From Oribacterium sp. oral taxon 078 str. F0262 (GTDB lineage Bacteria > Bacillota > Clostridia > Lachnospirales > Lachnospiraceae), in assembly GCF_000160135.1 (NCBI RefSeq), contig NZ_GG729935.1, positions 216,186-280,185 of the forward strand: a stretch of DNA of 64,000 bases, written 5' to 3'. Made by a program: the position numbers and the translations under genes. This document shows, piece after piece, positions 58,342-64,000 of this stretch. The first letter of the stretch is position 1. Every line of letters begins with the position of its first letter. The notes beneath the pieces were generated by a model, which saw only the letters and a program-made list of their open reading frames with translations, did not search any database and was not told the DNA's origin.

Positions 58342-58711
58342 AAAGATAACGAATTCGTTTTTCACTGTCGACGGCAGCTTTTTGGAGCCGATATCTCTCG
58401 GAAGCTTTTTAAAGCTTTTCGATCCGTAATGCCGGGGTCTCCGGCGCGGCCCTTTTCCATCCGGTCCTTTGCCGCCCCCCATGCTCCTTTGATACCGGCT
58501 TTCCTTCGGGACAGTTGCAAAGTCCCAAAGAGGCGGAGTTCCTCCGTCTTCCCGGCCGAGCTTCGGGGCGCGTCTCCTCGAGATCTCCAGAGAGCGAGGA
58601 AGCCGCTTTCCCGATTGCTCAAAACCATTCTTTCTTTTGCACAGGGCGGCAGGAGCTCAGGATTTCCATCCACCCCGGGGAGTCCGCCCCCGTGCATTTT
58701 CGGAGATCACT

Positions 58712-61024
58712 ATGTCCAGCCGAAAAGCCTCGAAAAACGAAAAACTGTCTCAGCCTGATACCGCAGTAAGCAGAAGGCAAGGGCTCTCCGGAAAGGAGAA
58801 GATCCAAAAAGCGGGCTTCCCGGCCTCTGACAGTTCCCTTCCCGCTCCGCCTCAATGGGAGACTCCAAAGCACGGACTCTCCCGCATCGCCCAGCTCGAT
58901 AAGGCGAAAAAAGAGGGCGCAAAATACCGGGAGCAGAAAGAAAAGGAGCGGGATCAGAAAAAAGCGGGTCAGAACAGGTTCAGTGAAAAGCGGCAGAACG
59001 CAGGACGCCGCTCTGTGGACTCCACAGCTCCTGAGCTGCAGTTCTCCCAGACTCTGATCGACAGCTTTTTCGAAGAGAGAGAACCCATCCCTCCTCTCAG
59101 TGATGAGGAGAAGAGGGAAATCTACCGGCTTGTGAATGAATACTATCAGGAACACCCGCCCAGAGGTTCCGATTACCTCGTGAGCGGGGCGGCCTTTATC
59201 TGCAAGTATTGCCAGGAGAGGAACGGAAGCTGCAAACCCATGCAGATTCTCTATCCGGATCACGGCGTCTATGCGGACGGCGGAAGCTCCGCTCTTCTGA
59301 GCTCCCGGGACCGAATCGACAGCGACACGATCTGCGGGATCTGTCCCTATCGGCCGCAGTCCACCGCCAATGACTCCAACCTCTCCGATACCGCCTTTTG
59401 TAAAAACGCCCCGCACTGGTTTCGCACAGCGCCGGTTTTCCTCCGAGACGGAGGCAGAGCACTCACGATGGACTCCTATACCATCTGTCAATATCATCCC
59501 GAGGCTCTGATCGTCCCGATCTCCTCCGGGCAGGAGTATATGAAAAAGGTCTGGATCAACGAGCATGAGGGGAATCCCATCATTATCGTCCCCGGAATCA
59601 TGGGAAGCCGCCTGTACCGAAGTGAGACCGAGTTCACGGCGGAAAACCGCATCTGGGACCCCCAGGCTTCCCTAAGCTATATTGACCGCATTCCGTCAGC
59701 TATGGCGAAAGTCGGCATCTATCTGAAACCGAATTCATCATACTCCCTCTCGGTGAGGCCCTGTGAAAACCAAAATTACAGAAAAATAATCTATGCTCAG
59801 GGGAGTGTGAAGAAATACGGCAGAGAGTATGGGGCACAGGACTCCGCCAAGGCTTTGATCGACGGGCTCTGCGATCGCAGGGAACTTCGAAATCGAAGGA
59901 TCTATTTCTTCAGCTACGATTGGCGGAAAAGCAATCTGAGCACCGCGCTGAAGCTCCGGGATTTTATCGAAACGCTCTGCCGGAGAGACGGCTATGAGAA
60001 GGTAGATCTCATCGGACATTCCATGGGAGGACTTGTGATCTCCGCGCTCTATGCGGGAATCTCCGCTCTTCCCCTGGCAAAAGGAAGCTGGTATATCGAT
60101 CGCTCCATCCGCTCTAAGATCGGAAAAATCATCACTCTGGGAACACCCTATGAGGGAGCGCCCAAGCTGATCCAGGCGGTTTTGACGAAGGAGGTCCTGG
60201 GGAACGAAAAAGAACTTGATATTAAGACTGGGATCGGAAATTCCCTGCTCGAGTCCTGGGGAAATCTGTCTCAGGAGATCAAGTCCGCCTTCCCCGGCAT
60301 CGCAGAGCTGATCCCCACAAGGCGATATGTGGAGGCCGGCAATATCTTTCAAATGAACCTCGATCTTGATAAAAAATATGGGATGGATATCCCGCAAAGG
60401 CTCCTCCTTTATCGGATGAGCCCCGTTTCCTATCCAAAGTATCTCCATTTCCTCCGAAGGATATGGAGGGAAGATCAGATCCGAGGCGTACTGTATTTTC
60501 AGGAACTGATTCGTGAAAACGGGGTAAATGTTCTCTACCACTGCCCCGACGCCTTTTTCCTTATCGGGACGGACCTTCCGACCCCTTACCGGCTTGTTTT
60601 CAGTGTGAGCGGTGATCGGCTGGGAGATGTACTCTATGACGAGGATGAATTCGAAAAAAAGAAAAAGAAGGAGGCCAAGGAAAATGAAGGCAAGGGAAAC
60701 GAAGATGAGGATGAGAAGGATAATAAAAACAGCGACGATAAAGCCATAGACTGGGAGAAAACCTGCGGAGACGGAACAGTCCCTTTTTTCTCCTCCAGCA
60801 TGGGATTTAAAGTATTCGAAAGGGACAGGAGAAGAGAAAAAGAGAATATGAGAAGGTTCCGCCTGTACAGCAAAGGAAAGCATGTGGAGCTCAGTTCCAA
60901 TTCCGATTGTTTGCGTGATAGAGGAGGGAACAGCATTATCGATAATATCGTGAATATCCTAGTCAACGGTGCGATGATTCCACTGAAAAATGAGAAGAAA
61001 CAGAAAGAAGAGGGGAGGGCATGA
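58712..61024 (+). CDS. PAAR-like (DUF4280-type) and LCAT-like lipase fusion, probable secreted effector
   Basis: 770 residues from ATG 58712 (GGAG upstream). Residues 1-120 are charged and disordered. Residues 155-265 hold a cysteine-rich PAAR/DUF4280-like block: SGAAFICKYC, SCKPMQ, VYADGG, ICGIC and FCKNAPHW. From about 288 comes an alpha/beta hydrolase: NPIIIVPGIMGSRLYRS, nucleophile S437 in LIGHSMGGLV, Asp 687 in TCGDGTVPFF and His 724 in SKGKHVELSS, the arrangement of LCAT-type phospholipases. A Lys/Glu/Asp-rich insert (about 647-680) precedes the Asp. PAAR-like domains tip contractile injection systems and carry toxin domains. No such system is seen in the window, so the route is inference. 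Two membrane proteins follow at once. Confidence 0.8.
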   Translation: MSSRKASKNEKLSQPDTAVSRRQGLSGKEKIQKAGFPASDSSLPAPPQWETPKHGLSRIAQLDKAKKEGAKYREQKEKERDQKKAGQNRFSEKRQNAGRRSVDSTAPELQFSQTLIDSFFEEREPIPPLSDEEKREIYRLVNEYYQEHPPRGSDYLVSGAAFICKYCQERNGSCKPMQILYPDHGVYADGGSSALLSSRDRIDSDTICGICPYRPQSTANDSNLSDTAFCKNAPHWFRTAPVFLRDGGRALTMDSYTICQYHPEALIVPISSGQEYMKKVWINEHEGNPIIIVPGIMGSRLYRSETEFTAENRIWDPQASLSYIDRIPSAMAKVGIYLKPNSSYSLSVRPCENQNYRKIIYAQGSVKKYGREYGAQDSAKALIDGLCDRRELRNRRIYFFSYDWRKSNLSTALKLRDFIETLCRRDGYEKVDLIGHSMGGLVISALYAGISALPLAKGSWYIDRSIRSKIGKIITLGTPYEGAPKLIQAVLTKEVLGNEKELDIKTGIGNSLLESWGNLSQEIKSAFPGIAELIPTRRYVEAGNIFQMNLDLDKKYGMDIPQRLLLYRMSPVSYPKYLHFLRRIWREDQIRGVLYFQELIRENGVNVLYHCPDAFFLIGTDLPTPYRLVFSVSGDRLGDVLYDEDEFEKKKKKEAKENEGKGNEDEDEKDNKNSDDKAIDWEKTCGDGTVPFFSSSMGFKVFERDRRREKENMRRFRLYSKGKHVELSSNSDCLRDRGGNSIIDNIVNILVNGAMIPLKNEKKQKEEGRA

Positions 61025-61656
61025 TGAAATCCGGATTTTTAACGTTCTTATCCCGCTGCCGGGCTTTCCTCCTCAGCTTTTCTCTTCTTTCTCTCCTCTT
61101 CCTATCTGCGCATTTTCTCATAGTGGCTCAGTCCGATTTCCTCTTCACGGTAGAGCACTCCTCCTCACACTTCCTTCTTCGCTTCCTTCACCTCCCCATC
61201 CCGGATGACACACACTATGCGGTGTTTCACGCTCTCCCTGTCCCCATCCGAGTCTCCGGCCTGGAAATGTTTCTTTTAGGGCCAAAGCTTGATGCGAAAT
61301 CTGATGTCACGCCGGCTGTGCTCCATACCTATCTGAACGCCGACTACTTTTCTTCCAGGGAGATTCCGGATCCCCGACATTATAAGAAGTATCGCTTCAC
61401 GAGCAGAAAAAGCTTCTGGTACTGGAGAAATCCGATCGATCCGAACTTTGAAGAGAATCTGGCGCTGATTCTCCGGATATTTGAGGAAAGAAACTATATT
61501 TCCTCTGCCAGATTTCAGATCGAAAGGATCGAAGAGCTCTCCGTCATATGGAGTGAGAAAAAAATCTACCTTTTGCATGGAGACAAACTTACACGAGTCT
61601 TCCTCTGCCAGAGAGGCGATTCCATCATAGGGACCCGCTTTATCCGAGGGGGATGA
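61021..61656 (+). CDS. Membrane-anchored protein, putative immunity protein 1
   Basis: 211 residues with an N-terminal membrane helix (SFSLLSLLFLSAHFLIVAQS) and an extracytoplasmic alpha+beta domain. Its ATG overlaps the stop of the lipase gene (ATGA), so the two are translationally coupled. It shares with the next protein the motif HFLIV..SD near the helix end and a Y-AV block. Location outside the membrane is where a phospholipase would act, fitting an immunity role, but no family is recognised. Confidence 0.65.
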   Translation: MMKSGFLTFLSRCRAFLLSFSLLSLLFLSAHFLIVAQSDFLFTVEHSSSHFLLRFLHLPIPDDTHYAVFHALPVPIRVSGLEMFLLGPKLDAKSDVTPAVLHTYLNADYFSSREIPDPRHYKKYRFTSRKSFWYWRNPIDPNFEENLALILRIFEERNYISSARFQIERIEELSVIWSEKKIYLLHGDKLTRVFLCQRGDSIIGTRFIRGG

Positions 61657-61707
61657 TCCCCACAGCCCGCTTTTCTCTGTCCTCCTGCCCGGGAAAGGAG
61701 CCCCGCC

Positions 61708-62385
61708 ATGTTTTTTCTTCTGAAAGCGATCTTCTTTTTAAAGCTATTTTTGCAAAAGCACAGAAAGATACTCCTCCTGCTCCGCCTCTCTCTGATCTAC
61801 CTCCTGCTCCACTTCCTGATCGTCTCCAATTCCGATACCCTGCTCCGCCTGCGATGGCTTCCTCCAGGCGGCTTCCTGCCTCCCATAGTTGATCTCAGCT
61901 TCTTACATCCGGATAAATACTACGCCGTCTCCTGGGGCAGAGCCTATGAGCTTTATTTCTGGGAAAAGCCCTTCCTCCTCTCTTTTCAAAAAGAAGAAGA
62001 GCCCATCAATTCATATTTTATCTATGCCTCAGCATCCGAACAAAAAAGGGATCTGGATCGGCAGTTATTTTACCTCCGTCTCGATGACGGAAGACTGGCA
62101 GAGGTCTCGACAGAGATTGGAGATCCCTCCTATGGAAAGGAGGATCTGTATCTCTCCGTTCAATTTTTCAAAGAATATGAGTCCAATTTCCTCAACGATT
62201 ATGTAATTACGCATCACAAAAATACCTGCATCCTTCAGGGATATTTCAAAACTCCCTTTATCCTCCGGGATGGGAAATTCAAGCCCCTGCTCCCGCCCCG
62301 GACAGATCTCTATGGATTTGAGGAAGTCATCTTTCTGAAGAAATGGAGCCTAGAACGCGGGGTCGAAGATGTTATTCTTGACTAA
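61708..62385 (+). CDS. Membrane-anchored protein, putative immunity protein 2 (paralogue)
   Basis: 225 residues with an N-terminal membrane helix (LLLRLSLIYLLLHFLIVSNS). HFLIVSNSD and the DKYYAVSWG segment correspond to HFLIVAQSD and THYAVFHA of the preceding protein, so the pair looks like a diverged tandem duplication. Ribosome site AAAGGAG eight bases before ATG 61708, 51 bp after the previous stop. Function unknown; possibly immunity or lipase chaperone. Confidence 0.65.
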   Translation: MFFLLKAIFFLKLFLQKHRKILLLLRLSLIYLLLHFLIVSNSDTLLRLRWLPPGGFLPPIVDLSFLHPDKYYAVSWGRAYELYFWEKPFLLSFQKEEEPINSYFIYASASEQKRDLDRQLFYLRLDDGRLAEVSTEIGDPSYGKEDLYLSVQFFKEYESNFLNDYVITHHKNTCILQGYFKTPFILRDGKFKPLLPPRTDLYGFEEVIFLKKWSLERGVEDVILD

Positions 62386-62414
62386 CCCAGCAGCTCCATG
62401 CCAGAATGTCCCTG

Positions 62415-62500
62415 TTGTGAGGGAGTAGCATACGCGCTGCGCAGCAAGTCAACATACTGGCCGGATGGCCTGGCTTGCTTTAAAATGCGAGACTCATGTA
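62415..62500 (+). ncRNA. yybP-ykoY (manganese) riboswitch
   Basis: The conserved cores GAGGGAGTAGC and GTCAACATACTGGCCGG with closing strand GCGAGACTC match the yybP-ykoY aptamer. A terminal stem TGTGAG/CTCATG can be drawn. It lies directly upstream of an MntP-type manganese exporter, the known gene class it controls (Mn2+ turns expression on). Confidence 0.88.
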
Positions 62501-62541
62501 CACCTATGCTGTACATGAATCGGAAAAATCAGGATTTCGAG

Positions 62542-62575
62542 ACAGGTACGGCAACCGCTGTACCTGTTTTTATTA
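62542..62575 (+). terminator. Riboswitch-associated intrinsic terminator
   Basis: ACAGGTAC pairs with GTACCTGT around a ten-base loop and is followed by TTTTTATT, 20 bp before the mntP start. A second stem CATGTAC/GTACATG (62495-62517) shares CATG with the 3' strand of the aptamer stem, so the two can exclude each other. Confidence 0.85.
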
Positions 62576-62593
62576 TCGGGAGAATTCAATTCC

Positions 62594-63175
62594 ATGGAGC
62601 TTTTATTTATGCTAAACAGCGCGGCCCTCGGAGCGGGACTCAGCGCAGACGCCTTCTCCGTTTCTCTGGCAAACGGTATGAACGAACCCGGGATGTCCGC
62701 AAGGAGGATGAACACCGTGGCCGCAGTCTACGCCTTCTTCCAGTTTCTCATGCCCCTTCTCGGCTGGCTTTTCGTCCGGAGCGTCGCGGGGATCTTCCTC
62801 TCCTTTCAGAGGCTGATCCCATGGATCGCCCTTTCCCTGCTCCTCTATCTGGGCGGAAAAACGCTCCTTGGAGCCTTTCTCCCGAGGCCTGAGGAAGCAG
62901 ATGCCGCGGAAAAGCTGAGCGGAAGCGAGCTCATATTACAGGGCATCGCCACCTCTATCGATGCGCTCTCCGTCGGCTTCACCTCCGCAGCCTACAGCAT
63001 AAGCTCCGCCCTTCTCTCCTCTCTCATCATCTCCGCCATCACCTATCTCTTATGCTCCTTCGGAATCCGAGTCGGGCGGAAATTCGGGACCGCCCTCTCC
63101 CGAGGCTCCTCCGTCCTCGGAGGCCTGATCCTCATTCTGATCGGGCTGGAGATCTTCCTCTCCGCCTCCTTCTGA
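62594..63175 (+). CDS. mntP: Manganese efflux pump MntP
   Basis: 193 residues, six membrane helices in two repeats. The signature LGAGLSADAFSVSLANGMNE and its echo ATSIDALSVGFTSAAYSISS hold the two conserved Asp (in ADAFSVS and IDALSVG) that line the metal path. It exports Mn2+. Start ATG 62594 follows GGGAG at a longish spacing. The riboswitch and terminator give a clear control model. Confidence 0.93.
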   Translation: MELLFMLNSAALGAGLSADAFSVSLANGMNEPGMSARRMNTVAAVYAFFQFLMPLLGWLFVRSVAGIFLSFQRLIPWIALSLLLYLGGKTLLGAFLPRPEEADAAEKLSGSELILQGIATSIDALSVGFTSAAYSISSALLSSLIISAITYLLCSFGIRVGRKFGTALSRGSSVLGGLILILIGLEIFLSASF

Positions 63176-63248
63176 AAAAGCCCCGGAAGGACTAAATCAT
63201 AGATCAATTTTATGCATCCTCGTGAAACTTCACTTCTTCGAAGCGAAG

Positions 63249-63465
63249 GACTCGGCTTCGCCCGGCCGGCTTCAGCCGATCTCCCTTCGCAAGACACTTC
63301 TTCTTGAGAAGGCACCAGTATGTTCCAAACTGCCGCCCTGCCTGTTTGTCTGTCCGCGCACAGGCCGTCTGACGCCCCGGCGTTTAGCGATCTGGTTTCT
63401 TAAGATCGCTTATGCGCCGCTGGTCGCGGCAGCCGGAGCGGGAGCGTCCTGTGCCGGGCGGATAT
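63249..63465 (+). repeat. Structured intergenic repeat, degenerate X module plus Y module
   Basis: X begins GACTCGGCTTCGCCCGGCCG and decays after TTCTTGAGAAG. The Y module (63362-63462) has GACGCCCCGGCG, the stem AGCGATCT...AGATCGCT and CGCCGCTGGTCGCGGCAGCC, ending GGAGCGGGAGCGTCCTG. It fills the 380 bp between mntP and the next gene. Confidence 0.8.
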
Positions 63466-63557
63466 GGCGCGGAGAATGCAAACTGCCTTCCGCTGTAAAA
63501 ATCCGTAAATTATGCTATGATTAGGCCCGGGCTAAGCAGATCGGGAAAGGAGAGCTC

Positions 63558-64000
63558 ATGGGCGGTTTTTTTGCGGCGGCGCTGAAGGAAGACTGTATCT
63601 TCGATCTTTTCTTCGGGACGGATTATCATTCTCATCTTGGCACCAGGCGGGGCGGTCTCGCGGCCTTTGACAGGAAGAACGGCTTCTGCCGCTCGATCCA
63701 CGATATCGGAAATTCCCCCTTCCGGACGAAATTTTCCGCAGAGCTGAACGAGATGAGGGGGAATCTCGGGATCGGCTGCATCTCCGACTATGACCCCCAG
63801 CCTCTCCTGCTCCGCTCCCAGCATGGGAGCTACGCCATCGCGGCCATCGGAAAGATCAATAATCAGGAGGAGCTCCTCCGGGAGATCTGCCGGGAAAACC
63901 GCCTGCACTTCTTCGAGATGACAAGCGGAGAGATCAATCAGACGGAGCTCGTAGCGGCCCTCATCAATCAAAGGGATCATCTCGTGGAGGGGATACGTTA
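63558..64000 (+). CDS. PurF-like amidophosphoribosyltransferase homologue, start of gene, partial
   Basis: An open frame from ATG 63558 (AAAGGAG upstream) runs off the window. It reads MGGFFAAALKEDCIFDLFFG, TDYHSHLGTRRGGLAAFD, RTKFSAELNEMRGNLGIGCI and GEINQTELVAALINQRDHLV, the Ntn-type glutamine amidotransferase domain of PurF. Normal PurF exposes Cys as its first mature residue. Here Gly-Gly follows Met, so the glutaminase should be dead. Such PurF-like paralogues occur in Clostridia; the role may be regulatory or ammonia-dependent. Confidence 0.85.
   Translation, partial: MGGFFAAALKEDCIFDLFFGTDYHSHLGTRRGGLAAFDRKNGFCRSIHDIGNSPFRTKFSAELNEMRGNLGIGCISDYDPQPLLLRSQHGSYAIAAIGKINNQEELLREICRENRLHFFEMTSGEINQTELVAALINQRDHLVEGIR

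Noticed and set aside
58312-58758. A 148-codon plus-strand frame upstream of the effector
   Set aside because: Starts inside the candidate promoter, no ribosome site, overlaps the real gene start.
1-64000. tRNA, rRNA or tmRNA genes
   Set aside because: Reading the gene-free stretches I found no cloverleaf with a TTC-type arm or rRNA core sequence.

Overview
The window looks like chromosomal DNA of a low-GC-phylum (Firmicutes) anaerobe, probably Lachnospiraceae-like. The basis is the str/rif gene order rpoB-rpoC-rpsL-rpsG-fusA-tuf, strong AGGAGG-type ribosome binding sites, TTGACA-17-TATAAT promoters, a yajC-tgt-secDF block, a YlzJ/DUF1934-type neighbourhood and a yybP-ykoY riboswitch in front of mntP. 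The core genes are clearly GC-rich, while several islands are AT-rich (about 1-5.7 kb, 15.4-16.4 kb, 20.3-22.9 kb and 26-27.7 kb). Species cannot be set from sequence alone. Almost everything between 5.7 and 57.9 kb is on the minus strand.

Left island (1-5671): two same-orientation copies of an IS4-superfamily (IS1634-like) element flank an XRE regulator and an AbiE-type toxin/antitoxin (abortive infection) pair, a composite-transposon layout. The left copy runs off the window. Next (5.9-14.7 kb) is a YehLMPQ-like operon: SWIM zinc-finger protein (split by a G-run frameshift), HEAT-like protein, MoxR-family AAA+ ATPase, DUF5682/EreA-like protein and VWA (MIDAS) protein.

15-28 kb holds a small membrane protein, a polar amino-acid ABC transporter, a Gx transporter, a cold-shock protein, a secreted protein with a small membrane partner, a graveyard of IS fragments, a SEC-C protein, kduI, an AI-2E-family exporter and an AlbA/HATPase regulator. 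27.8-33.7 kb holds thiN, tadA and a nucleoside-salvage operon (cdd-deoD-udp-deoB), then queA. 34.5-48.9 kb holds an anchored protein, tuf, fusA, rpsG, rpsL, rpoC and rpoB, with recognisable promoters and terminators. 49-58 kb holds two small conserved proteins, ddl, yajC, tgt, secDF, a membrane protein, an lspA-like gene and a truncated MocR-type regulator.

The right end turns to the plus strand. It carries a likely antibacterial effector (PAAR-like/DUF4280 domain fused to an LCAT-type lipase with an intact Ser/Asp/His set) followed by two related membrane-anchored proteins that look like immunity proteins, then riboswitch-controlled mntP and the start of a PurF-like gene lacking the catalytic cysteine.

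Scattered between genes (7.3, 14.9, 16.5, 33.8, 34.2 and 63.2 kb) is a family of highly structured GC-rich repeats, in both orientations, built from short UUCG-type hairpins inside a closing stem. Stem positions covary between copies. With the effector cassette this is the most unusual content of the window.
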